Shown in pieces: positions 44,364 through 53,189 of a stretch of DNA of 64,000 nucleotides (within the stretch, counting starts at the first letter, position 1; each line of letters begins with the position of its first letter). This stretch comes from Butyrivibrio sp. INlla14 (GTDB lineage: Bacteria > Bacillota > Clostridia > Lachnospirales > Lachnospiraceae). Below the pieces are notes generated by a model, which was not told where the DNA came from, made no database searches, and saw nothing but the letters and a program-made list of their open reading frames with translations. The stretch spans positions 1-64,000 of the forward strand of contig NZ_FMVS01000013.1 in assembly GCF_900102515.1 (NCBI RefSeq). Direction: 5' to 3'. The translations under genes were made by a program, and so were the position numbers.

Positions 44364-46844
44364 ATGATAATCAGATATATAGGGCTGCTAGGCTACAACG
44401 ATATAAGTCTTCCAATAAATATTAATCTTGGAGGGCCATACTCGTATGAGCTGGTATTAGGAAAAGGAAATACAAAACCTTACGTAACAGTAAGTGAGTG
44501 CAACTTAGATTATGTCTATGGTTTATATGAAAATGTAAGTGATATTTCTGCCATAGTAGGGAGAAATAGCAATGGCAAGACAACTACTTTGCGTATGATC
44601 AGCAGTGTGATAGGGGTAGATAAGAAAAATTCAAAAAAAGAGGGAACTCCTCAATTTGTGATCATAAAAGAAGATGAAGAAAGAAGACTTCATATCACTA
44701 CAAATATAGAAAAACTTTCTGTCGCAACTCTTGCGAAGAAACTTCGCGAAAAGATAAATGAAAATATAAAAGAAGGTGGCAAAAAAGTTGTTGTTGTACC
44801 TGAAAAAGACTATGGAAGGATGATAGAAAATATATCACAGATTTATTTTTCTGGTGTCTATGACAAGGCAACGCCTCTTTTAGATGCGGATAATTTAAAG
44901 GACATTTCAACAAATAATGAGCTTTCAAAATTTGTTGATAATATAAATGAGGAAGACTGGAAAGCTGGAGATATATCCCTGTCTGGATTTAAATACGAAG
45001 AGACTCGCAAGAGGCTGCAACTTATCAGGGACTATAAAAAACTCGAAGATGATTTTTTGTTTAAATTCCCAGAAAATGTGGATGTGTTCTTTGCTGACAA
45101 TTCAAAGTCAAAAGCAGATTTTGAAAGAATTATAGAAGAAAACTACGATGCTTTGAAGGATGAATATAAGGATAGAGTAAAAAATCTTGGAGAAATAATG
45201 GATATCTGGATATCTGGTAATGAGGATGACACAAGTGACTTGGAAACAACCTTTGTGGCATACCTTATCAGGAACTATATCTTGAGGAGTTATAAGGATA
45301 TTTCTGCTGGATTACCACAAGTAGTGGATAAACTCAAGCAAGAGGTGTCCAAATATATAGAAAAACATCAGGAAACAAATCTTTCTAAACTTGAGGAAAT
45401 GATAGATGAAATAGCCATATACAAAAACGAAGAAGAAAAGAGAGGTAAAGGCTGGGAGAGTAAAGGGGAATCCGATAAAGAAGAAAATGAAGAGAGTTTT
45501 GGAGATAGCGGTGAGAATGCAAGTGCATTGGGGAAAATAAGGGAACTGATTAGCGAAGTTACTAATGCTTCTTTTGAGGATTATGAAGACAATTACAATG
45601 ATGAAGATGGATTAAGAAACCGAATTATAGGTATAGTAACTGCATATGGAACAGAAGAAATGGTTGATGAAATAATAGCTGCCCTTAGTTTTTGTGATCC
45701 ATATAATGACGATGGCTTTAGCTATGGCGCATATGGAGAAGAAGAAGCAGAATACATTATTGACATCCTAGATAAGATAACTATCTTACTTGAAAGAGAA
45801 GTAATAGAAAAATATAAAACAGGACATGATGATGGAACAGAGCAGCAGATATTTGATAAAGTCAATAACAGCAATCAGAAGCTGACGGAGTTGGCGTTAT
45901 CTTATTTAGGGGAAAAAATAGACAATGTCCGTCAAAAGAAATACTGCTATCAAGTCATAGAATTGTTTGAACAATTTTGTACTCTTATGAATTTGGGTAC
46001 AATTATCAAAGATGATAAAAATGGTGAAAGCCTTAGAATCAGGATGAGTGGAGAATCCGAGCAGGAACTTCTTGTTTTTTATGATTTATTCTATAACAGA
46101 GATTTGCATTCTGACAAAAGTGAAAAGGAAATAAGTACTACCTTTGATTTGATCGTGGATCATATGGATATGAGTTCAGGTTTCAATGGGTATTTTGACA
46201 TGATGGCGAGAATGGCCTTTGTGTCAAAAGATATCAATAGGGCACGATTCGGAGAAAAACGGGAAAAAGCAAAAGATGAACTCATTATCATGCTGGATGA
46301 AGGAGAACTTTATCTGCATCCTGATGCGCAAAAAAGTTTTATAGAAAAATTTATAGAGGCTTCAAAAGAGTTCTTTCCCAGAAAGAAAATACAGCTCATT
46401 GTATCCACAAACTCCCCGTTTATTCTGTCAGACATTCAGAGCTCAAATCTGCTTTGCCTTGACGGATTGAATACGGAAGATGGACTCAAACTCTATAACA
46501 GAAATAATCTTGGAATGACTTTTGGCGCTAACATAACATCTCTTTTGATAAAAGAATTCTTCATGGAAACAGGAGTAGTAGGGGACTTTGCAAAGAATAA
46601 GATCAATGCGGTTATTAAGGAGCTGAATCGTGATCCCAAAAACGATAATGACGGGAATTGTGTTATGAGCAAGCAAGAGGCCTACAATATCATTCAGATT
46701 GTTGGCGATGATCTTATAAGGCAAAAACTCACTCAGATGTTTATAAATAGATATCCTTTAAATGAGACGGAAATAATAGATGCTGAAATTGAAAGACATA
46801 AAAGGATAATTAACAGGCTTGAGATGAAGAAAAGTGGCAGGTGA
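44364..46844 (+). CDS. Septu PtuA-like AAA ATPase
   Basis: An 826-residue ABC/SMC-type ATPase of the OLD/PtuA kind. Walker A GRNSNGKTT with K72 lies near the N-terminus; the C-terminal half has IIMLDEGELYLHPDAQ (D645/E646 Walker B) and IVSTNSPFILSDI, so the two ATPase halves are split by ~500 residues of charged helical insert, including a Glu/Lys-rich acidic stretch near 350-395. No TOPRIM domain follows, unlike OLD or GajA. The next gene, 6 bp away, is an HNH nuclease, the Septu PtuA-PtuB arrangement. It is longer than typical PtuA because of the insert. TATAAT lies at 44323-44328. Confidence 0.8.
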   Translation: MIIRYIGLLGYNDISLPININLGGPYSYELVLGKGNTKPYVTVSECNLDYVYGLYENVSDISAIVGRNSNGKTTTLRMISSVIGVDKKNSKKEGTPQFVIIKEDEERRLHITTNIEKLSVATLAKKLREKINENIKEGGKKVVVVPEKDYGRMIENISQIYFSGVYDKATPLLDADNLKDISTNNELSKFVDNINEEDWKAGDISLSGFKYEETRKRLQLIRDYKKLEDDFLFKFPENVDVFFADNSKSKADFERIIEENYDALKDEYKDRVKNLGEIMDIWISGNEDDTSDLETTFVAYLIRNYILRSYKDISAGLPQVVDKLKQEVSKYIEKHQETNLSKLEEMIDEIAIYKNEEEKRGKGWESKGESDKEENEESFGDSGENASALGKIRELISEVTNASFEDYEDNYNDEDGLRNRIIGIVTAYGTEEMVDEIIAALSFCDPYNDDGFSYGAYGEEEAEYIIDILDKITILLEREVIEKYKTGHDDGTEQQIFDKVNNSNQKLTELALSYLGEKIDNVRQKKYCYQVIELFEQFCTLMNLGTIIKDDKNGESLRIRMSGESEQELLVFYDLFYNRDLHSDKSEKEISTTFDLIVDHMDMSSGFNGYFDMMARMAFVSKDINRARFGEKREKAKDELIIMLDEGELYLHPDAQKSFIEKFIEASKEFFPRKKIQLIVSTNSPFILSDIQSSNLLCLDGLNTEDGLKLYNRNNLGMTFGANITSLLIKEFFMETGVVGDFAKNKINAVIKELNRDPKNDNDGNCVMSKQEAYNIIQIVGDDLIRQKLTQMFINRYPLNETEIIDAEIERHKRIINRLEMKKSGR

Positions 46845-46850
46845 TTAGAA

Positions 46851-47954
46851 ATGATACATTTGGAATTATCTGAGGAAATTATAGAGAGCCATAGGATCTA
46901 TCTTAGAAAAAAGCTACCAGATATGATTTCTGATTTTAAAAAAACATGGAAAAAACAAAGTTACACGACAGCTCATAAAAAGTTTTGTGATTGGCTGATG
47001 GGGCAGGTCAATCTACTAGGTGAGAGTAACTATAAGAAGTCTATTTTTCTTCAAAAACCTGAGCAATTTCAGGATACTTACAATTATATAAAGAATTACC
47101 ACCCCAAAATAATTGAGCTGATTAACGCACCTACTAAAAAGAAAAAAGATGGAACTAAAGAGAAAAGCTACTCAGAATATATGCAGGATGCTCTTGGATA
47201 TAAAAAGTTTTGTGATAAAACACCATCGCCAAAAGCAGGACACAGATACATGGTGGGAGAATATAAGGGTGATGCTGATGAATGGTGCGCCTATGCCTAT
47301 ATTATGAGCACAGGGCTTAAGGTATGCCCATATTGTAACAGGTCATATATTACATCTTATTATTCTGAAAAAAATAAGGTGAGACCGGATCTTGATCACT
47401 TTTTTCCTAAGTCCATTTATCCATTTTTTTCAATGTCGATATACAACTTGGTTCCTTCATGCAAGGTGTGCAATTCAAGTTTTAAGGGACAAAAGGATTT
47501 TTCTTTTGATAGCTATATTAATCCTTATGAAGAAGCGATGAAGGATGAACTTATGAAGTTTAATTATAATGTTTCATCTCTTACGGGAATTCTGGGACTT
47601 GAGGAAGAAAAGCTCGAATTGACTATTGATTACGACAAAGAAAATGAAGATGCCAAAAGGCTAAAAAACAATAATGAGGTCTTTAATATTGAGCTTCTTT
47701 ATCAGTATCACAGGGATACAGTATGCGAACTGTTAAGAAGACAGTATATTTTTAACGAAGAATACAGAGGGACTGTTTTGAAGGAATATGAAGACCTTTT
47801 TGCAGATGAAAAAGAAATGGATGAGCTATTGTTTGGGCTTGCCAAAGATGGAGATACTAAAAACACATTGCTAGGAAAGCTTAGAAAAGACATATATGAG
47901 GAGTTCAATTCATCTGTAGGAAGAGATGTATCTGATAGGAGAAGTTATGAATAA
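46851..47954 (+). CDS. Septu PtuB-like HNH endonuclease
   Basis: A 367-residue protein. Residues ~1-150 have no recognised domain; an HNH domain follows with zinc cysteines C159/C162 (CPYCNRS) and C204/C207 (CKVCNSS), and the catalytic D182-H183 (LDHFFPKS). All key residues are present. In Septu, PtuA and PtuB form a complex in which PtuB cuts nucleic acid upon phage infection. It starts 6 bp after the ATPase gene, and its last 8 bp overlap the start of the MoxR gene, so the defence pair is embedded in a longer operon. C-terminal residues ~230-367 are helical and unique. Confidence 0.8.
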   Translation: MIHLELSEEIIESHRIYLRKKLPDMISDFKKTWKKQSYTTAHKKFCDWLMGQVNLLGESNYKKSIFLQKPEQFQDTYNYIKNYHPKIIELINAPTKKKKDGTKEKSYSEYMQDALGYKKFCDKTPSPKAGHRYMVGEYKGDADEWCAYAYIMSTGLKVCPYCNRSYITSYYSEKNKVRPDLDHFFPKSIYPFFSMSIYNLVPSCKVCNSSFKGQKDFSFDSYINPYEEAMKDELMKFNYNVSSLTGILGLEEEKLELTIDYDKENEDAKRLKNNNEVFNIELLYQYHRDTVCELLRRQYIFNEEYRGTVLKEYEDLFADEKEMDELLFGLAKDGDTKNTLLGKLRKDIYEEFNSSVGRDVSDRRSYE

Positions 47955-48894
47955 GATTAAGGAAATAAAGGAAAATATAGCAAAAATCATAGTAGGCAAA
48001 GAAGATGTGATCCTATACACATTAGTATCCATGGTGGCAGGAGGACACGTGCTTTTAGAGGATGTTCCCGGAACAGGAAAGACTATGCTTGCTAAAGCTC
48101 TTTCTAATTCTATAGAGGGAAGCTTTAACAGGATTCAGTTTACACCAGATCTTTTGCCATCTGATATCACAGGACTTAATGTGTATCAGGCCGGGAAGGG
48201 TGAGTTTGTATTTAATGAAGGACCTGTCTTTTGCGACATCCTTCTTGCTGATGAGATAAATAGAGCAACACCCAGAACTCAGGCGGGACTCTTAGAATGC
48301 ATGGAGGAGTGTCAGGTAACAATAGATGGCCAGACAAGAAAACTATCGGATGCATTTTTTGTAATAGCGACGCAGAATCCGATTGAAACAAGTGGAACAT
48401 TTCCGCTTCCGGAGGCACAGCTTGACAGATTTATCATGAAATTGTCCATGGGATTTCCTGGTAAGGCCCAGGAACTTGAGATTTTAAAGAGATTCCAGGA
48501 AGGGAATAAAACAGAAAAACTATCAGAGATGGAAAGCGTAGCAAGTCTTTCAGATATCATCACAATGAGAAAAGAAGCTATGGCTGTTAGGGTGCATCAG
48601 GATCTTCTTGCCTACATAACAGAGATAATTGAGGCCACCAGAAAAAGAAATGATGTCGCATCAGGCGTAAGCCCAAGAGGAAGCCTTGCACTCCTATACT
48701 GTGCCAAGGTTTTAGCCTATGCCAATGATAGAAACTATGTGATACCAGAAGATATAAAGGCCCTTGCAGTGCCTGTTCTTGCACACCGTCTCATCATGGG
48801 TAATACCTATGGCTCTTCTAAAAATGCAGCTTCTGTTATAGAAGAAATTCTTGCAGAAGTTCCGGTGCCTACAGAGGCAAATATTTTAAACTGA
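47947..48894 (+). CDS. MoxR family AAA+ ATPase
   Basis: A 315-residue AAA+ chaperone-like ATPase: Walker A EDVPGTGKTML, Walker B ILLADEINRATPRTQAGLLE, sensor 1 VIATQNPIE and sensor 2 region GVSPRGSLALL. MoxR proteins work with DUF58/VWA partners in assembling or activating exported or membrane proteins. The ATG at 47947 has TAGGAGAAG upstream and overlaps the HNH stop by 8 bp; an upstream in-frame ATG at 47926 lacks a site. A DUF58 protein and a membrane protein follow, the standard MoxR operon order. Confidence 0.95.
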   Translation: MNKIKEIKENIAKIIVGKEDVILYTLVSMVAGGHVLLEDVPGTGKTMLAKALSNSIEGSFNRIQFTPDLLPSDITGLNVYQAGKGEFVFNEGPVFCDILLADEINRATPRTQAGLLECMEECQVTIDGQTRKLSDAFFVIATQNPIETSGTFPLPEAQLDRFIMKLSMGFPGKAQELEILKRFQEGNKTEKLSEMESVASLSDIITMRKEAMAVRVHQDLLAYITEIIEATRKRNDVASGVSPRGSLALLYCAKVLAYANDRNYVIPEDIKALAVPVLAHRLIMGNTYGSSKNAASVIEEILAEVPVPTEANILN

Positions 48895-48923
48895 TCAATA
48901 TTACTACATAAACAGAGGTACCC

Positions 48924-50045
48924 ATGCCAATTATATTGATACCTCTGATATTAGTGCTTTTGTACGTTCTGGAGCGCAAGATTTTTAACAGGTACTGGCA
49001 GCGCGGATTGTCTGCAGATCTGTCTTTTGAAAAAGAAGCAGCTACAGAAGGGGAAGAAGCTCTTTTAACAGAGGTCATAACAAACAGGAATTTCATACCG
49101 CTTCATATTCTTCAGGTTAATTTCCAGACGGACGTAGGACTTGAGTTTATGGACACCACCAACGCATCAGTTACAGACAGAGTAAATGTAATTGATGTCT
49201 TTAGCCTGCGTTTTTATGAAAAGATAACAAGGTCTCTTAGGATCAAATGTAAAAAAAGGGGATTTTACAGTATCCTGCAGACTTCCCTTGTGGCATCAGA
49301 TCTTTTTAGCCCGGATATACATTATGCCACAAGAGATCAGAACACTTTCTTTTATGTATATCCAAAGCTTCTTGAGCGCAGTGAAATCGATGTGGCCTTT
49401 GAGCATCTTTCAGGAGAAGCTCAAGCACAGAGGTTTTTGTATGAGGATAACTTTACTTTCAGGGGAATAAGAGACTACGCTCCAACAGATCAGATGTCCT
49501 CCATAAACTGGAAGGCCAGTGCCAGAACAGGAAGTCTTAAGGTAAACCTTCATGACTATACGGTAAGTCCTGAGGTCAGGATTGTCCTTAACGTAGAAGA
49601 GCCTGGAATCTTATTTGAGACAGAGCTTATTGAGGATTGTATCAGGCTTGCAGCTACTATGGCTATGCGCTTTGTAAACGGGAATATTCCAGTATCTCTT
49701 TTGACCAATGGAAAAGATAAAGCGACATCAGAACAGGTATCCCTGGAAGCAGGAGCATCTGCGGATCATCTGCAGAGCATTATGAGGGCGCTCTCCAGAA
49801 TTGACCTGGCAAAAGGCACAGCGGATATGGATCAGCTTGTGGATAAGGAACTGGAAAGTGGTGGATTATCGCAGGTTATTTATCTTTATATTTCTACAAG
49901 CAGGAGAGAGAAAGCCATGAATGCGGCTACGGAACTGGCAGATGCCAAGGGAAAGCTTATCTGGATGTGTCCTGTTACAAAAAGCATGGATGATACTGCT
50001 CCTTCTGATAAACGAATTGAATTTGTGAGGATCCTTCATCAATGA
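48924..50045 (+). CDS. DUF58 membrane-anchored protein
   Basis: A 373-residue protein with an N-terminal hydrophobic segment (PIILIPLILVLLYVL) and the DUF58 signature at residues ~180-215 (RGIRDYAPTDQMSSINWKASARTGSL). DUF58 proteins have a VWA-like fold and are obligate neighbours of MoxR ATPases. The gene begins 29 bp after moxR with AGAGG upstream and overlaps the next start by 4 bp. The role is probably in envelope protein maturation; the target is not known. Confidence 0.9.
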   Translation: MPIILIPLILVLLYVLERKIFNRYWQRGLSADLSFEKEAATEGEEALLTEVITNRNFIPLHILQVNFQTDVGLEFMDTTNASVTDRVNVIDVFSLRFYEKITRSLRIKCKKRGFYSILQTSLVASDLFSPDIHYATRDQNTFFYVYPKLLERSEIDVAFEHLSGEAQAQRFLYEDNFTFRGIRDYAPTDQMSSINWKASARTGSLKVNLHDYTVSPEVRIVLNVEEPGILFETELIEDCIRLAATMAMRFVNGNIPVSLLTNGKDKATSEQVSLEAGASADHLQSIMRALSRIDLAKGTADMDQLVDKELESGGLSQVIYLYISTSRREKAMNAATELADAKGKLIWMCPVTKSMDDTAPSDKRIEFVRILHQ

Positions 50046-51322
50046 ATATAGATCGTAAACTGGAAACTATCAGAATAATAAATAATGTACTTCTTGTAAG
50101 CCTAGTGTTTTCTGTGGTTGTCATGTGTTTTCAGATAACAACATTTAATATGGCTTTTTTAGGGAGCCTTCCGGTTGTGATATTTCTTTTACTCTCTGAG
50201 GCAGTAAGGCGTCGCGTGCAGAATCTGATCGCCTTTTTGCTGATGCATCTTCTGGGGGCTGCGCTGCCAATCTATGTTGCCTATGTTATGGATCTTAGAT
50301 ATTATGCTGGCCGCGAATTTGGTGGTATCTACGTTTCAAACGTGATGCTCTCACTCCGCATACTTACCGCGGTAATAATAGTTCTTTTGGCCATTTATTC
50401 AAGGGTTGAGGACAAAGACAGGTTTTATCCTGAAATATCTGAAGCTTTTGTTTTCTTTGCTCTTTTTGCCCTTAGCCTTATAACTCATCAGAAGCTTGTT
50501 TTAGCACCGATACTGATAGGTGAAGTGGTATGGGCAGTTCTGTGCATGCTATTTTATAATCTCAAGCAGACCAACAACGCGCTTGTTATCTGGAAGAACA
50601 AGGATTACGTGCCCTATGACGCAATCGGTAATAACAATAGATTGATGATGGGAGCATCTATCGCCATTTCTCTTATCTGTATCGCTGTAGGAATCTTTTT
50701 TGACTATGGAAAAGAAATACTCTCTGCCATAAAAAGAGGCCTTGTAACAGCACTTAGATGGCTGTTTTCACATTTTCAGTTTGAGGAGACCATAGAGTAT
50801 GAAGATCCTGTAAGTGAGCCTATGTCAGGCGGGAGACTTGGGGGACTTATTCCTCCAGCCAAGCCGGATACATCCATCTGGCATACACTCTGGAATGTCC
50901 TATTCTGGATCGTGGCAGCAGTTGTAACGGTATTTATCATCTACCTTGTTATTATCGGAATCAGAGAGTTTTACAGATTCTTTAATTCAAAAGGCATGGG
51001 TCTTAAGGACAAGCTCCATAGGGATAAAAGAGAATTCCTAAGCCCAATCCGCAAGGAAGAAAATGCCTTCGAGACTAAGCCTGGCCGTATAACCCTCCGA
51101 AAGCGCCTGACCCCTGAGGGCCGCATCAGGTATATGTTTGTAAAATACATCAAGAAGTCTACTGATGCATCTTCCATTCTAGGGTCTGATACCCCAATGC
51201 AAATGGAGTCAAAAACCCACAACACTACCGCTGCCTCTACCTTATACGAAAAGGCCAGATACAGCACCGAACCCATCACCAAACAAGACCTCGACACCAT
51301 GAAAAACCTATCCCGCTCATAG
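50042..51322 (+). CDS. Polytopic membrane protein of MoxR operon, DUF4129-like
   Basis: A 426-residue protein with about seven membrane helices, the first six packed before residue ~220 and another at ~290-310 (VLFWIVAAVVTVFIIYLVII). A basic cytoplasmic tail follows, whose TPEGRIRYMFVKYIKK ... YEKARYS arrangement recalls the DUF4129 tail of transglutaminase-like membrane proteins of these operons; no transglutaminase catalytic domain is seen. It overlaps the DUF58 gene by 4 bp and is the last gene before the 650-bp palindrome. Confidence 0.7.
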   Translation: MNIDRKLETIRIINNVLLVSLVFSVVVMCFQITTFNMAFLGSLPVVIFLLLSEAVRRRVQNLIAFLLMHLLGAALPIYVAYVMDLRYYAGREFGGIYVSNVMLSLRILTAVIIVLLAIYSRVEDKDRFYPEISEAFVFFALFALSLITHQKLVLAPILIGEVVWAVLCMLFYNLKQTNNALVIWKNKDYVPYDAIGNNNRLMMGASIAISLICIAVGIFFDYGKEILSAIKRGLVTALRWLFSHFQFEETIEYEDPVSEPMSGGRLGGLIPPAKPDTSIWHTLWNVLFWIVAAVVTVFIIYLVIIGIREFYRFFNSKGMGLKDKLHRDKREFLSPIRKEENAFETKPGRITLRKRLTPEGRIRYMFVKYIKKSTDASSILGSDTPMQMESKTHNTTAASTLYEKARYSTEPITKQDLDTMKNLSRS

Positions 51323-51347
51323 CCAGGCCATTCATAGATTGTTTAAT

Positions 51348-51995
51348 CCTCTCCCTGCCGCAGTACCGTATGTGAGCGATATTCATGAAAGTTTTTTTCG
51401 TCTGTGTAAGGAGGTGTATTTCATGAGGCTCCTGGAAGTGCATAAGAATTCTGCTTCGGTTCAACATGTCTGAGCGCCAAGGGGCAGCTTTTTACTCACG
51501 CCAGTTTCCGTAGTGCTCGTCACTGACAAATGCAGATTTTCTTAGATGTTTCCGCAGTTTTTCTTTTAATGCGCATGCTGCAGCTGAAACTTGCAGGACG
51601 GGAAGAAATACTACAATAGAAAATGCCATAGCCCGCGATGCGGGCGTTACAAGAAATGGGGAATCAATTCTCTCAAGCTAGCTTGGAGAGATTGATTCCT
51701 CATTTCTTTATGGCGCGGTGCGCCAAATGGCATTTTCTTATAAAGATAAATATCCCCGTCCTGCTTCAGACAACGCTTCGCATGCGCGGGAAAAACTGCT
51801 GTGGAAACATTAGAAAATCGCATTTGCCATCTAAGACTCGCATAGGAAACTGGACGACTCGCAAGCGCTGCCCTGGCGCGAGTTTTGAACCGTAGAATTC
51901 TTATGCATCTTCCAGGAGCCCATGAATACCCGAACTGAAGCCGACGAAAAAAACTTTCTGAATGAGCGATGCTCCGGTACTGCGGCTGGGAGAGG
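51348..51995. repeat. Giant imperfect palindrome (foldback element), ~650 bp
   Basis: The two halves are inverted copies centred near 51679. Examples: 51348-51368 against 51975-51995 (20 of 21); 51387-51402 against 51943-51958 (16 of 16); 51427-51452 against 51894-51920 (one gap); 51533-51562 against 51791-51820 (high); 51618-51629 against 51727-51738 (12 of 12); 51651-51658 against 51701-51708; 51661-51668 against 51691-51698; 51670-51674 against 51686-51690. The centre is AAGCTAGCTT. Frames inside it look non-coding. Transcribed, it would give one long bulged hairpin. It resembles a MITE or foldback element of unknown family. Confidence 0.85.
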
Positions 51996-52028
51996 AGCCA
52001 ACGCCAAAACTTTCTGAATGAGCGATGC
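51950..52028 (+). repeat. 23-bp exact direct repeat
   Basis: Two identical 23-bp copies at 51950-51972 and 52006-52028, 56 bp apart, at the right edge of the palindrome; the first lies within its right arm. Both contain TTTCTGAATGAGCG. This suggests duplication or slippage at the element boundary. Confidence 0.8.
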
Positions 52029-52164
52029 ACATGAGTGGGGGTGAGGGCTGGATAATAGTTTTTCTTGAAAAATTATCAGTAAAACGTTAACATTAATGTG
52101 TGACTTCCTGTGGGCAAAAGCAGAAAATACTCGCAGAAATCTGGAATGTATTGGAGGTGTGACT

Positions 52165-53187
52165 GTGGCTACGATCAGCTTGTGCATGATAGTTAAAAAC
52201 GAAGAGAGCTGCCTTGGCAAGTGCCTTGATTCGCTAAAAGGAATCGTTGATGAGATGATTGTGGTGGACACAGGGTCCACTGACAACACTATACAGATTG
52301 CCAAGGAAAGAGGTGCCAAGGTTTACAATTTTAAGTGGACCGGCGACTTTAGTGACGCCAGAAATTACTCTTTTTCTCTTGCGAGCTGTGACTACATTTA
52401 TACTGCTGATGCAGATGAGGAGCTGGATGAAGAGAACAGACAGAGGTTCCTTAAATTAAAAGAAGATATTGTTGAACTTGATGTTGACATCGTTCAGATG
52501 TATTATAGCAATCAGTTGTCTTTTCGAACTGTATATAATTTTGATAGAGAACTAAGACCTAAGCTCTATAAGAGAATCAGAAAGTTCAGGTGGGTTGATC
52601 CTATTCACGAGCAGGTGGCCTTAGAACCAGTAGTCTGCGACAGCGATATTGAGATCATTCACAAGCCAAAAGAGAACCATGCAGGCAGAGACCTTGCTGC
52701 TTTTAGAAAGGCAGTAAACGATGGCAGAAAGTTTTCCAGAAGGCTTCTTGGCATGTATGCAAGAGAACTCTTCATGGCAGGAACGGATGATGACTTTATT
52801 CAGTCCAAGGATTTCTTTGTTCAGGCCACACTTGATAATAACAGGAGCCTCGATGAGATCAAGGAAGCCAGTTGTGTTCTGGCTCATATAGCTGTCCTTG
52901 AAAAAGATGCTGAGTCAATGCTAAAATATACCCTCAAGGATGCCATAACTGAAATGTCCAGTGAGATGTGTTATGAACTTGGAGACTATTATTATGGCAA
53001 GCGTGACCTTGATGAAGCAATAGTATGGTATTTCAATGCAGCTTATGAGTGCAGCAGTATTCTTGATATCAAGAAGAGTATGGAACTTCCAAGGCTTGCT
53101 ATAGCAAAATGCTACAGGGAACTAGGCAATGAAGAACAGGCGGCTGATTATGAGAGAGAGGCTGCCGATGTAGCAAATATGGAGTAG
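52165..53187 (+). CDS. Family 2 glycosyltransferase with TPR-like C-terminus
   Basis: A 340-residue protein. The N-terminal GT2 domain has ISLCMIVKNEESCLGKCLDS, EMIVVDTGSTDNT and the metal motif TADADEELDEENR; the C-terminal ~150 residues are helical, TPR-like (LAHIAVLEKDAESMLKYTL, ELGDYYYGKRDLDEAIVWYF). This architecture is shared with SunS-like protein glycosyltransferases and with enzymes in flagellin-glycosylation islands of clostridia. The start is GTG at 52165, seven bases after GGAGG; upstream frame extensions run into the flank of the palindrome. It is followed after 2 bp by the dehydratase gene. Confidence 0.88.
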   Translation: MATISLCMIVKNEESCLGKCLDSLKGIVDEMIVVDTGSTDNTIQIAKERGAKVYNFKWTGDFSDARNYSFSLASCDYIYTADADEELDEENRQRFLKLKEDIVELDVDIVQMYYSNQLSFRTVYNFDRELRPKLYKRIRKFRWVDPIHEQVALEPVVCDSDIEIIHKPKENHAGRDLAAFRKAVNDGRKFSRRLLGMYARELFMAGTDDDFIQSKDFFVQATLDNNRSLDEIKEASCVLAHIAVLEKDAESMLKYTLKDAITEMSSEMCYELGDYYYGKRDLDEAIVWYFNAAYECSSILDIKKSMELPRLAIAKCYRELGNEEQAADYEREAADVANME

Positions 53188-53189
53188 AT

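Noticed and set aside
44364..46844. Reading the ATPase as an OLD nuclease or GajA of Gabija
   Set aside because: There is no TOPRIM domain after the ATPase C-terminal half and the partner is HNH, not a UvrD-like helicase.
51647..52030. Minus-strand open frame of 127 codons inside the palindrome
   Set aside because: Composition is Arg/Ser-rich noise, there is no ribosome site, and comparable open frames arise from both arms of the repeat.
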